A DNA stretch of 64,000 nt from Protonemura montana (lineage: Eukaryota > Arthropoda > Insecta > Plecoptera > Nemouridae), in contig OX387609.1 of assembly GCA_947568835.1 (NCBI GenBank), positions 2,732,001 to 2,796,000 of the forward strand. Reading direction: 5' to 3'. Position 1 is the stretch's first letter, and every line of letters begins with the position of its first letter. The position numbers and the translations under genes are program-made. A model generated the notes under the pieces. It worked only from the letters and a program-made list of their open reading frames with translations, did not search any database and was not told where the DNA came from. Positions 35,713-47,775 of the stretch are shown piece by piece.

Positions 35713-38400
35713 AACACAAACCATTGCAAAAATTAAACACCAATTTTTTTTGGTCGCTTAAATTTGAATTTGAAAATAACTTTGATAAGCTTAACACAAC
35801 TTTAAAGTCCTTGTTTAATTTTTTTATTATTATAAACTTAACCAAATTTACAATTATTACTTTGCCAAAAATGTGAATGCATTTCTTTTAAAAAACTCCC
35901 CCTAAATCGTTGTCAAGGTGAAATCACAATGACTTTCAATTTCCCATGGCTGCAGCCAATTTGTTTCACTAACCATTGTTTAAGATTCTGTCTCTAAAAC
36001 CAGCCGACTAACAACACCGCTATCAGGATACAAACATTTTAAATTAAATTATAATTTTGAATTTATTTTGATTCCATATATTAAACATGAATACAATATT
36101 CTAACGTCTCTATTCCCAAAACACAGCCTGGCAAACAACGTCAATTTCAGTGCAATTAGATCAGCAAACAATTAGTGTCGCTTTAACACGATTTGCAATG
36201 CTGCTTTATGTGTTTTTACTTTTCCAGCGAAGCTAAATCATAAATTAAATTATCTCATAAACTTTTGCCTGAAGCGTTATTAAATTGAACCATAATGCAA
36301 CTCGAGGAATTGCTTGGTAACCTATGAAGAGTTGGGCTAAAAAATGTAGGAATGTTATTCCCATTTGTTCACATTCCGGTGCTGTTTTTTAAAGTCGAGA
36401 CTTAAGAATGCGATGCACTGGAAAAGTTCAGTGGTAAATGCATCTACAGTGCAGTTAAAGCGATGAAATGCAGATGTTTTAATGAGGAATTTAGTAATTT
36501 GGTCGGAAAATTTGCTATAAAAGTTGAACGAGTTTTCAGGTATGTACAAGATTAAAGACGTGTCTTTCTGTTTTTCTGGTTTAATTTTCGTTTAATTTGA
36601 GTAAAAACATAAACATTAACCTAGTTCGTCAGTTATTTAACATTTTTTAGAGGTGGAAATAAAATTGTTATTCTCTATAAAAATCGTGGTATGTGTTTTT
36701 ATAAAAATAAAAGAGTTTGTACACATTTTGTTCTGATTTGCGATATTTGAGCTAAATTTTTAAGAAATTTCTCGAGCACTATTTTACACTTTTCGCTTAA
36801 AGTAGGTTATTAGTTATCAGTTATAAAAATATTATTGGGCAAGCGTAGCAAGCAAAGCTTGCTACAACCGAATTTCAAAGTTTCTTACAGTTTTATTTTC
36901 GGACAGTGGTAGAAAATGTAAGCTGCTTACACATTTTTTTATATTTTTTTGAGCTAACTTTTTATTTTTTTATTTCGATGGTATTTGAATACAAACGGTG
37001 GCCCCTTTTGTTACTCAAACAAATTTTAATTTTCAAGGCTTCAACATATTTTCAGCATTTTTATCGGTTGAATTTTTGACGAGACTGGCACTCCTATAGT
37101 CGAAATCTTTTAACCTAGTGGAGCTTCGTTTTGCAAAGCAATTGGTTCGATGAGTTTGTTTTAAATCTTGATAAAAAAAAAACAATTTTCATTAAAAAAA
37201 CCCTTAAAAAATGCAGTAAATTTGTCAGGGTGAAAGTAACTGGCAAAATGTTTACTATCAGAATTTGAAAAAGTCGTTGGTAAAAGCAAAAATACTGAAA
37301 AAAGCATGAAATGGTAAATAAATAACAACAGAAAATAAGCTTTAATAGTAAAAAATAAACTCTTTCTTGGTTCCCTATCCCTTAAATCAAACCAACTCGA
37401 TCTCAAAAATTAACAATTGTTCAATCATCCGCATCACAGTCCCTATCCTCAATAACTTTATTACTTGCAAAATTTCCATCTCTCACCGTACCTATCTTCA
37501 AGTAGGTCCTCAACCAGCGCTACCCTAGCGCCCCTAGCGTCCAATCTTAGCATAGCATCAACTTAATCTCCCCCAACTCCAACTCCCCTTCTTCAACCCA
37601 ACACCGATCACAATGTTAACCCCGGTGAACCCCCGACCGCTAATAAAACATGATTAACATATGTTTTTCGCACAACGATCGTACGTCCTCTCGAATGCAC
37701 AGAGTGCTTAAACTTTCAGGAATAAATGAATATCATTATCCGTTAACTTCAGCCCTTCATAATGGCGTCTATTTAACTTTATAAGAACAGTATTTGTAGT
37801 TCGTTTAAATCCCCCTCAACTTTGTAATCTGCACACAGCGTCGGTACAAAATGGCGTCGCTTATATGAGTTGTTGCCGCTAAATTAGCATATTAATGCGT
37901 GTGCCACCCACCCACCCACTCTTTATCTATGCGTTTTGCGAAGAAGAATTATTAGCCAAAAGCTGGAGGGCTGAAGATTTTGATGAATTATAATTTTGGC
38001 AAAGAGGTGCGGTGAAAATTGAAGAGATGCGACTATGAAAAGAGGAATTTAAATTTAGTCTTGCGCTCGACTTGTTTTATTTGTAATGTACCCACCGCTT
38101 GCTTTACTTTTTTTCGGAATTTTACTCGATTCTGTTTTCCGAAGGCCGTGGCTTCGCTTGGTTTCAGTGGAGGTGCCAAGTTTGTGTTGAGGGATGCGTT
38201 CAGGGGCAACGGTGGATGAGCCAAGTTTGCTCAGGAGAAAAACTAGCGATCGCTAATTGTTTTATATTTTAAACATTCCAAAAGCTTTTCAAGTATTTTT
38301 TTGACCTATTTTGGGCCAGACTGACCTGATAACGGAACCAAGGAATGAAACCGTTCGGAAATGTATTTATTTTACTTGTTGCTAAACCAAAAAACATCAC
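35713..38400. other. AT-rich DNA; one perfect small hairpin
   Basis: A perfect 9-bp inverted repeat with a 3-nt loop (GTAGCAAGC at 36845 and GCTTGCTAC at 36857) is present. No gene is recognised. The stretch 37440-37640 is C-rich and plus-strand biased. Confidence 0.4.
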
Positions 38401-38842
38401 CGAACGGTTTGGCGTGCTGGAAACACCGGTTCTCGTTAGATCACCGAAGTTAAGCAACACTGCGCTGAGTCAGGTATTGGATGGGTGACCATTATACACA
38501 TGACCAGTTCTGTTCGGGAGAGAGGTTGGAGGGATGAAAGTTAGTACAGCAACTTCACTCGCCTTGCTTATCAACCTCTCGACAGCATGGATTTGTGGAG
38601 GAATCCTGCTGTTCGCGTTGTACCGTCCTTCGGAAGGGACGTTAAGCCGGTGGTCCCCTTGGTGCTCTTCGACAGGAGTAGGCTACGTGCCGGCACCGGG
38701 TTTCCCCTCCTCCCTTCTAGGCTAGGTTAGGTTCATCATCATCCTCATCATCATCCACTCATTCACCGACGCCATTAGACCAGTGCCGCAGGGTCAGTTG
38801 TCAAAACAGTGCGTCGTTAAACACCACAAATAATAATAATAA
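38401..38842 (+). mobile_element. 5S rRNA-derived SINE, single unit, full length (S5)
   Basis: This is the most complete unexpanded copy. The head CGAACGGTTTGGCGTGCTGG leads into ACACCGGTTCTCGTTAGATC and ACCGAAGTTAAGCAACACTG, matching 5S rRNA through box A. TTGGATGGGTGACC matches box C. One internal unit, the full body with a 63-codon MKVSTATSLALLINL frame, a CATCATCATC region and the 3' end GTCAAAACAGTGCGTCG follow, ending in an (AAT)n tail. The tail suggests mobilisation by a LINE using that 3' end, which is inference. Confidence 0.9.
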
Positions 38843-41059
38843 CCAAAAAACATTTTCAATGACGAGAAACTGAAAATAAACCATGTTATAAACATAACCC
38901 TTATTGAGTTAATTGGCAATGTACGTCAGTATTTGTTGGTATGTTGTGCATTCATCAACTACGTTTGATGAAAATATGAAAAATATGAAGAGAAAAATCA
39001 ACGATATCGTTACCAACTGCTAAAATAATGAAATGCTTTATTTAGGTAACACCTATGCGTGTTATTTATACGGAAAATGGTAAATGGATTCTGATCCTCG
39101 TGTGCTTCTGGACTTAGTGGACTTGCTATGTTTATCAATAGTCTGTTGGCCTCCCTTGTCAACCACTGGCATTGTCCAGTCGTATCCACGACCAAGTCCA
39201 GAGTCACATAACAGCTCCAGGATCTGGGACTGGGCACAAAACACTTGGGATGGTCCTCGTTGATTGGTGGAAGCTGCTTGGAAACTGTATCTTCGAGTTC
39301 AAATACACTTTGGGACATGCGTACTCGTTTTTTTTTAATTGTTTGCTAAATATTTTCTCAATAATTAGTTATTCCTTTGTGACTTTTTGTGATCCGTTCA
39401 AAGCTTATCATACAATCGTGAGCTTTGAGTTTGAATTCTTTAACGGTAGTGTACTTAAAAAATAATTGTCACCAAAATAGCATTCTCTTTTGAGAAATAT
39501 CTTTCTCGTTTCGTTGAGCTGAAAGTATAGTTCAAAGTGATTAATTTTGTTTATAGAAATCACATTGAACTTGAGCGTGTTTAAAATTGTTTCCCAGAAA
39601 TCGAACATCTAATTTGAACCGGTGCGAGACTGTTTAGTTTTATAACGCCCCGTTAGGAAGAACTGCCGATTAAAATAAAAATATTGAAAAGTTTTTAAAT
39701 GGTTGTGACCTTCAAATAGTTAATTTAACGGGCCGTTATCATTTAATCCAGACATAACTGACCCTAAATTAAACCGAACAAACAGTCGAATTTCCCACCA
39801 CAAACCTAATTCCATCTTCACAAAAGTGTTCGACAATACTTGTGTCGCCAGCCCCGCGAAACACCACCATTGCAAACATTAATCCTAAGTGCAGGGCAGG
39901 CAACATTCCCGCGTCAGAGTCAATAAACCGAAGCCGCTAAAATCCTACGCAAATTCACGCACCCTACGCGTTGAAAATAATCCAATTTCCTTGGCGCCCA
40001 TCACCGACCCCGAACCACCCTTAAACACACACTCAACCTACGTAATTGACACCCTTGCACCCCATCATTATAATCAAACACGTCGTACCATCTTCATCCC
40101 ACCCATGCACTCCTCCTATCTTCTAGCTCACTCTAACTCACCAGCTGACACTCTTAATCATGATTTATAACCGTTTCTGTCATGCGGTCTCACATTATTA
40201 TAACTTATTCATTTGCCCGAAACGTTTAGTTTTTCCCTTTTTATTATCACGCCTCATTTTTTTTCTCCCACTGAAGCTACTTACAAAATGGTTCCGACTC
40301 AGGAATGTGAACGAGCTGGCTCTTGTTTTTCCGTCTCTCTTTCTTCTTCTCTTTTCCCTTCATCATCATCCTTTTAAGAAGAAGGCAAAAAAAAAACAGT
40401 CGAAACATTCGGATCGATATCAAAAGTCTTTTTACTCTGTCTCTCTTCATGCCGACTTACCGTGCTTCTCTTTCTCTCGTATCTTATTCGGCTTTCCTTT
40501 CTCTATCTCTCCCTTTCCTGCCTACGAAGAAACATAGAAAGACTTTCCGGAAATTGCATCATGAAAAGATAAATTCTTGGCGTGTCTTCGTTGCTGTTCC
40601 TTCTAGCCGTGCAGAGCTGAGGAATATGAAGGGTTTGTGGTTAATTAAATAGCTGCATGAAAGGGGCTTGCCAGTTGCCAACTTGCTGATAAATCAACGT
40701 TTAATTGTGTCCTTAACCAGGATTAATGTATCCTTGAGGATACACCGAGGTGGTGTCTGGATGGAGGAATGAATTTTATTGTTAAGTAATTTCATAAGTA
40801 TGCCCCCTGGTAAAAACATTAATTTTCATTATTTCAACAAAGGGGGAAATTTGTTCGTCGAGTGGATGGCAGGATTTTGTGGGTAATCTTTGACCGAGCC
40901 AGGTAAAAGGTAAATTTAATATCGTACGAAGCTTTTAGAGATTGATATTGTACCTACCGTAGAAATTCACTTGGAAAGAACATAAGGATTTTTTTTCAAC
41001 TATTTCATGCTAAACGTATTGGCTTAAAACACCTTGCTGTTTCGTTGATTTATTGGTTG
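38843..41059. other. Non-coding DNA; unassigned frames
   Basis: Frames at 39010-39465 on both strands and two overlapping frames at 40160-40652 (low complexity, S/F/L-rich) lack recognisable domains. A decayed GTTAA-rich segment near 39640-39765 might be an old family C copy. Confidence 0.4.
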
Positions 41060-42047
41060 TGTTTAACGACGCACTGTTTTGATAACTGGCTCTGTAGCAG
41101 GTCCGTCAAGTTAGTCCCCCAATTTTCAAATCATGATTTTTTTTTTGCGAATCTTTTTGAGCTCTTTTTTTTTGCTGCTTTCAAAACGGTTAATGATGGA
41201 TGATGATGAACCTAACCTAGCCTAGAAGGGAGGATGGGACACCCGGTACCGGTACGTAGCCTACTTCTGTCGAAGACCAAGGGGACCGCCGGCTTAACGT
41301 TCCTTCCGAAGGACGGTACAACGCGAACAGCAGGATTCCTCCACAAATCCATGCTGTCGTGAGGTTGATATGCAAGGCGAGTGAAGTTGCTGTACTAACT
41401 TTCATCCCTCCAACCTCTCTCCCGTACAGAACTGGTCATGTGTATGATGGTCACCCATCCAATACCTGACCCAGCGCAGTGTTGCTTAACTTTCATCCCT
41501 CCAACCTCTCTCCCGAACAGAACTGGTCATGTGTATGATGGTCACCCATCCAATACCTGTCCCAGCGCAGTGTTGCTTAACTTTCATCCCTCCAACCTCT
41601 CTCCCGAACAGAACTGGTCATGTGTATGATGGTCACCCATCCAATACCTGTCCCAGCGCAGTGTTGCTTATCTTTCATCCCTCTAACCTCTCTCCCAAAC
41701 AGAACTGGTCATGTGTATGATGGTCACCCATCCAATACCTGACCCAGCGCAGTGTTGCTTAACTTTCATCCCTCCAACCTCTCTCCCGAACAGAACTGGT
41801 CATGTGTATGATGGTCACTCATCCACTACCTGACCCAGCGCAGTGTTGCTTAACTTTCATCCCTCCAACCTCTCTCCCGAACAGAACTGGTCATGTGTAT
41901 GATGGTCACTCATCCAATACCTGACCCAGCGCAGTGTTGCTTAACTTTCATCCCTCCAACCTCTCTCCCGAACAGAACTGGTCATGTGTATGATGGTCAC
42001 CCATCCAATACCTGACCTAGCGCAGTATTGCGTAAATTCGGTGATGC
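41060..42047 (-). mobile_element. 5S rRNA-derived SINE with seven 91-bp units (S6)
   Basis: This is the largest expansion in the window. Unit starts (TTCATCCC) fall at 41401, 41492, 41583, 41674, 41765, 41856 and 41947, each exactly 91 bp apart. The body retains a 62-codon MKVSTATSLALHINL frame. About 95 bp near 41100-41195 replaces the usual ATCATCATCC region and looks like an insertion or rearrangement. The 5S head is truncated at the 5' end, near 42047. Confidence 0.88.
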
Positions 42048-42235
42048 CTTAGGCTGTACTAGGAAAAGATAATGAATGTTTTAATAAAATTAATTTCTTA
42101 TGTACGATCCAATTATTCATTATTTTAGGAAATGGTTCCTCCATAAACACAAATAATTGAAAATAACGAAATAGTTGTTAAATTTTTTGCGCCATACCCA
42201 AAAATGAACCAGGACATAATTTGGCACAATATTTT

Positions 42236-42246
42236 ATTTTATTTTA

Positions 42247-42277
<31 letters not shown>

Positions 42278-42712
42278 TATTCAAGTAGAACAATATACAA
42301 TTGTTATGCGAATAGGTCAGTTAAAATAAATACAAAATATATAATACAGTGAGTTCTGGAATTTCTTACTTCTCAGGTTGTCAAAAAATCTACAGTTGAA
42401 TATAAACATTTGTCTTGAAGGTAAAATTTCAGTTCCTTTTGAAATGCTGAAGTGCCTCGAGCGTTTTTTATTTGTTTAGGCAACCTGTTGTAAAATTTGG
42501 CACCAATGTATTTAGGATTTTTGGTGAAGAGTGCTAGGTTGTGCGCCTCTAAGGTGATATCTTCTTTTTGTCGAGTATTGTAGCCGTGTATGTCACTGTT
42601 GATGGTGCGTTCTTTCAAGTTCAATTGCGTTAGTTTGATGGTATTGTACAGGTAAAGTCCAGGGACCGTAAGTATTCCCAAGCTCTTGAACAGTGGTTTG
42701 CAGCTACTAGTT
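42236..42712 (-). mobile_element. 5'-truncated LINE with reverse-transcriptase C-terminal tail
   Basis: On the minus strand a frame from about 42711 to 42373 reads KPLFKSLGILTVPGLYLYNT and onward through HGYNTRQKEDI, KFYNRLPKQIKN and FQKELKFYL to a stop. This pattern (ILTVP.LYIYN, H.YNTR, YN.LP..IK, F...LK.YL) is the usual extreme C-terminus of non-LTR retrotransposon reverse-transcriptase polyproteins (Jockey/CR1-like in general type). A 3' untranslated region of about 100 bp and a (TAAA)n tail at 42236-42272 follow. The 5' side is cut off just before the KPLFKSLG motif, as expected for incomplete reverse transcription. Confidence 0.8.
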
Positions 42713-43370
42713 ACTTAGTTTCATGGACGTGTAGGTTATGAAACTTGAAACTAGAGTACGGGTGGTCAATAGAGAAGGCCTTTCATTGGCAGCCATCTTT
42801 GACAGCCCAAGATCTGTCAGACTCGCTTCTATTCTTAAGTGCTGGTCTAGATTCTAGAGACAATGATTTGAAAATATCACTAGATAAATATTGTTAGCAA
42901 CAAAAAGACAGTAAAGTTGAATCGAGGTCCTGGAATTTTAGAAACAGTACATGAAGGTGGCGACAGATTTCCGAAATGGCGCTGTGCTGGGGTGGAATTT
43001 CAGTCGCTAGCACAGGTAGCCGATGCTAGTCATGCCATTAGGGTCCGCGGTATTTTCAAACATAATTTCTGAAATAAAAGCATATGTTTTTTTTGCTAAC
43101 CTTAGTAAATTTAAACTTGCAAACAAGATAAATCAATTTTGGAGACGTTTATAGTGTTGATAATAATAAAATACCCCGCGCAATGCAAGCGTTTGCAATT
43201 TAAATCAGATTTCATCCTAATACAGCAACGAATCCAACGTCAAATTGGAGTTACTCGAGATAGAATGGTTGGGACGTGATATAGCGTCACTAGAATCAGA
43301 GTGACTGTGAGTATTCACAACCTCATGGTTCTACTCCTTGGAGATCCGTCATTCTCATCAAATACACTAA
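42713..43370. other. Non-coding DNA with family G match
   Basis: The reverse complement of 43165-43225 matches the GCTTGCAATGCGCGGGGTAT block of the copy at 18540. No gene is recognised. Confidence 0.45.
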
Positions 43371-43481
43371 AATCGTCTCAAAAAGCCAGTGTCCAGATAG
43401 CTCAATTGGTGAGAGCAACACCCGTGACAGGTGGAGATCGGGGTTCGAGTCCCCGTTTGGGCATCAATTTTTGAGACGATT
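43371..43481. repeat. Perfect 14-bp inverted repeat enclosing tRNA-like unit
   Basis: The left arm AATCGTCTCAAAAA (43371-43384) and right arm TTTTTGAGACGATT (43468-43481) are exact reverse complements. They enclose an 83-bp segment almost filled by the tRNA-like sequence at 43391-43463. The arms could be TIRs of a tiny element, or could form a stem extending the tRNA fold. Confidence 0.75.
43391..43463 (+). tRNA. tRNA-like gene or tRNA pseudogene, apparent TGA anticodon
   Basis: A 73-nt cloverleaf folds: a 7-bp acceptor stem (GTCCAGA with TTTGGGC, including two G-T pairs), a 4-bp D stem, a 5-bp anticodon stem with one mismatch at its base (A27-G43), a 4-nt variable loop, a perfect 5-bp T stem (CGGGG/CCCCG) and TTCGAGT in the T loop. 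The A box (TAGCTCAATTGG) is near consensus and the B box (GGTTCGAGTCC) perfect. The seven-base anticodon loop CGTGACA reads TGA but lacks the universal T at position 33, and a serine tRNA would have a long variable arm. So it is probably a tRNA-derived element or pseudogene rather than a working tRNA-Ser. Confidence 0.6.
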
Positions 43482-44211
43482 ACATAGCGTTCATATTAAT
43501 AAGATAAATCCCACTCCATGCCACCAAATGTAACCTTCAAGTCTGTGCTTATAGTTTCAATAGAACATACGCAACCCTTCAAAGCAACCCCCTTCGTTGT
43601 TAGTAGCACTCGCTCTTGCCAAGCAGTGTACCAGTTCAACCTTCTGACAGGGCGAGGGCTGGGTGAGGGCAGGGCAGGGAGGTGGACGACGGAGATGGAA
43701 TATTAATGATGATGGATGGATGATAGTCGTAAGCCAGCGAGATGTAATTACTATCGAAACGTTCCCTGGCAATGCCCGTCTGGATGTGTCTTGTTCGACG
43801 TGGATGTGAGACGAAACTGGAGATGAACTAGTTGACGCCAGTGGCGTTACCTAGTTGCAGTCCAATAATTATGGCGATTTAAGAAAACAGGCGATTTTCT
43901 TATTTTGAGATTTTTTAATTTTTTTTTAAATCTCAAATCCCATTTGATGGTCGAGATGTTTGAAATTTGTTTTGGACTTCAATTACCCATAAAAAAAATG
44001 CGTTTTTCTTTGCAGAAAATAACGTTCTGCGAACAGCATTTCTTTCTAAATCTTGAAGTTTCAGTGGTAACAGTAAGAGCCGTAGGTACCTACTGAAGTA
44101 GCGCTCATTTGGATTTGTCTTTTCGATAATTGGGAAAAAAATATTCCCTTTACAGACAACGATAGAGGAGGCAACTAATTGAAATCTGCATTTATTTGTG
44201 TTTCAAGAATT
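43482..44211. other. Non-coding DNA, nothing specific seen
   Basis: Opposed short frames at 43518-43772 have no recognisable motifs. Confidence 0.4.
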
Positions 44212-44450
44212 TGCCTTTGTTATTTCTCGCAGATCACGCGCATTTAAGATTGATTTACTCTGAATTAATCTTTATCAAATCTAACCTCAAAGTTTGATAA
44301 ACATGTGTCGATATTTTGAATTGTAATCATTAAATTGTAGAGGTTTGTTAAGTATAATGGCTGCCAGCGCAATCGGGTGGCACCTACCGTTACCACGTGT
44401 TGCCGGCCTCGTTTGGTCAGCAGAATGTTTAGCGATAACCCTGGCTCTCT
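44212..44450 (-). mobile_element. Family A element, single unit (A3)
   Basis: On the minus strand the copy starts with the A left terminus (AGAGAGCCAGGGTTATCGCT), carries one unit (AACGAGGCCGGCAACACGTG, then GGTAGGTGCCACCCG), and continues through a spacer to a stretch matching ATCTGCGAGAAATAAC. The right terminus is missing. Confidence 0.6.
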
Positions 44451-44555
44451 AACTCCAAGTTACGTTCAACTTCAGATAGTTATTACAAATATCAACTGGA
44501 AAAATCGACTAAAAAATATACCTTAAAAAATGTTTGTCCTGAAAACCAAATTCCA

Positions 44556-45260
44556 CATGTCTGGTTTTACCTAAATCTCGCCTCCTAGTTGAAGTGTTAA
44601 TTGAAATTGTTGCCATGACGACTTCCAATCACATGCAGTGAAATTCAGATGTTTCTGTGAGCTAGAGATCCAACTTTTAGTTGAACATTTTGTTGAAACT
44701 GTTGCCATGACGACTTCCAATCACATGCAGTGAAATTCAGATGTCTCTGTGAGCTAGAGATCCAACTTATAGTTGAACATTTTGTTGAAACTGTTGCCAT
44801 GGCGACTTCCAATCACATGCAGTGAAATTCAGATGTTTCTGTGAGCTAGAGATCCAACTTATAGTTGAACATTTTGTTGAAACTGTTGCCATGACGACTT
44901 CCAATCACATGCAGTGAAATTCAGATGTTTCTGTGAGCTAGAGATCCAACTTATAGTTGAACATTTTGTTAAAACTGTTGCCATGACGACTTCCAATCAC
45001 ATGCAGTGAAATTCAGATGTTTCTGTGAGCTAGAGATCCAACTTATAGTTGAACATTTTGTTGAAACTGTTGCCATGACGACTTCCAATCACATGCAGTG
45101 AAATTCAGATGTTTCTGTGAGTTAGAGATCCAACTTATAGTTGAACATTTTGTTGAAACTGTTGCCATGACGACTTCCAACCACATGCAGTAAAATTCAG
45201 ATGTTTCTGTGAGCTAGAGATCCAACTTATAGTTGAACATTTTGTTGAAACCCGACCTGA
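44556..45260 (-). mobile_element. Family B element with seven 92-bp units, inverted (B3)
   Basis: This is the reverse orientation of B2. The start CTGGTTTTACCTAAATCTCG matches the right terminus of B2, and the end TTGAAACCCGACCTGA matches the left. Seven units lie between them, with GCTAGAGATCCAACTT-type starts at 44661, 44753, 44845, 44937, 45029, 45121 and 45213, a 92-bp period. Confidence 0.82.
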
Positions 45261-47397
45261 GGCCTGCACGCCAGCATTTTCATAGTGCATCGTCACCTCT
45301 CCACTACCTCCACTACCTCCACTACCCCTGGCGGCGTTTGAGTGCCCATGGCTGGAGGTGTACAGTTCATGTGACCCAGGTTTCCTTTTAAGTCTAGCCG
45401 AGAACTACTTGGTCTCTGTATGAAACGAGCTGCTTGCATGGGACGCAGTACCTACACGTCGAGTGCCTTTCGTTTGAAGGTGGGGCAAGTGCCGGTGGCT
45501 GGCAGGCAAGAAATTCACCTGGTGTTTGGGGGGAGACAACGAAGGCAATAATGTGTTTGAGCTACGCTTTAATAAAATGGTGGCCGTTTGTGTGCTGGTT
45601 TTTATTCAAATTTTGGTTTAAGTCAAAAAAATTGAAACACATTTTTAAATGTTTTCAATGGATAGAATCCGTGTATTTTTTACTATTTTATTAATTTACC
45701 TCCATCGTTGTACACAGCTCTAAGCCAACAGTGGATTACCTGACTTCAATATTTAGTGGCAGACTGGGTGCTATGCTCTATCCATTATTGAGATTTTTGA
45801 AAGACCAAAATCACAAAATAAGAGTGCATTTTTTTTTGAAAAATGTTTTGCCCTTTTTTTGAGGTAAGAATGATAACAATTGAGTGTTTTGTAGTTAAGA
45901 AATTTTATTTTCGGCCCATCTAGTGTTTTTTTTTTTTTTTTTTTTTAATAACACATTGTTCTGAACTTGGAAAACAAGTTAATTTGTGTGTTTTTCTTTT
46001 AGCTAGCGCAGAAAAAAAATTTGTTGTCCAAATATGTAATTATTTATCTAAAACATACTTAAATTCTTGCAATAAAAGCCAGAAAATCGTTGGAAAAATA
46101 GTAAAAAAAAAATACTGGTGGTCTTTCTCTAATCAGCGAAATTATTTTCAAGTTCCTTTTCAAATTTGCTCCGTTTGTTTCAATGTATGAATTATTAATT
46201 AGCGACATCTTATATTTTCTATACAACCACGAGATTACTTTTAGACAAAAACACATGCAAGCAAATAAGAGCGGTGCATATGGAAACTATCGCAGCTTTA
46301 TACCTACATAGTCTTTATACTTGGAAGTGGCAGCACAACTTTTTATTTCAATTTCAAAATGGCTCTATTCAAATTAGAACTTGCGGTTGAGAATTCTATG
46401 AAAATTACCAGGATTATTTTGTCAAGAAGTTGTGAATGATGAATTACTAGCATTCAATGCAGTTTGTGTGATTAATTTCTGCACGAGGGTTTGTTTTGCA
46501 TCTGTGGCATTCTATTCAATTGAGTGAACAGCGTTCACAAGCAAATGCAGTAATTTAAGTAACTCGAGCTCGCGATTCTTGCAACTCTTGCAACTCTTGC
46601 AAAGACTTTCAGAGTTGTGTTTTTTTTGCTGTGCCAGTCACACAATGGTTTATGATTCACCGAATGAATTAGAAAAGAAATTAAATCTGAATTTAGCACA
46701 ACATCCAGACTCTCAAGAAGCGAGTTTCCTGATTAAAAAATTCTTGAAAAAAAAACTCTAAATTATATATATATTTTTTTTTATATAATTTATTAAATAA
46801 CTTCACTTCAATCTCAGCGTTGGCTACTTGCTGTTTTTTTTTTCATCACGTTTTGCTGTGATGCGGAATGATGCGGAAAATACGTGCATTTTCTTCGCAT
46901 TTTCTTTCGGAAAAGTCTGGAGAAAAAACTCGGTAAAACATGCACAATTCTGAGCCAGTTGGTGCTGCGCGTGGAATGAAAATGTAATTAAGGAATTATT
47001 AATTTCTTTAATGGAGTTGGTCCTGTATACATATATATGTGTTTTTACAAATGATTTAGTGGCAATTTAAATGAGCTATTTCAAGATGGTGTGCGTCTAT
47101 GGAAGAGGGTGGAAGGAAAATAAAAGCATAAGGGAAATAAAATGAGAATGGAGATAAGAACCGTTTTTAATTTGAGTCATTTTTATTTCAGATAATTTTA
47201 TCTACTTCAATATATACCTACTGATGAACTTTCTATCAAATTGTTAATTTTGGATAAAGTTAATTTTAAGTTTCTGCTTGGTCGTAATATCGGTTAAGAA
47301 ATGGAAAGGAGAAACAGAATTTATGTAGCCATGGAGATAAGTCATTAACTGATAGTTAACCTTTAACCAGTAATTTTATAACTTAATACTGATTGTA
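45261..47397. other. Non-coding DNA; short simple repeats
   Basis: A 9-bp repeat (CTCCACTAC, about three copies) lies at 45296-45328 and a run of about 20 T near 45927-45946. Short frames at 45434-46761 are unassigned. Confidence 0.4.
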
Positions 47398-47775
47398 AGC
47401 GGCACGTTAAGCAATTAACATACCGTTAAAAAGCAATTTTTTTTTTTGATTGGCCGTTTCCAAGCAAATAAGACATTAACTGACTGTTAAATTCTTAACG
47501 AACGACTGAAAAACCAAGGCTAGTTTGTCAGTAGTTCGTTAAGTAATTAACAGACCGTTATCAAACAAAATACATCTTCTGATTGGCTGTCGCCAAGCAA
47601 ATAAGACATTAACGGACTGTTAAATTCTTAACGAACGACTGAAAATCCAAGGCTAGTTTGTCAGTAGTTAATTAAGTTATTAACAGACCGTTATCAAACA
47701 AAATACATCTTATTATTGGCTGTCGCTAAGCAAATAAGACATTAACGGTCTGTTAAGTTCTTAACGAACAACTTA
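47398..47775. mobile_element. Family C, three tandem copies (C4)
   Basis: Three copies with a period of about 130 bp lie head to tail. Each has a GTTAAGTAATTAACAGACCG-like left half, a CTGATTGGCTGTCGCCAAGC-like centre and a TGTTAAATTCTTAACGAACG right half, joined by CCAAGGCTAGTTTGTCAGTA. Other C loci in the window are single copies. Confidence 0.7.

Noticed and set aside
36845-36865. Perfect 9-bp hairpin as a microRNA or terminator
   Set aside because: The stem is far too short for a microRNA precursor and there is no adjacent gene to terminate.
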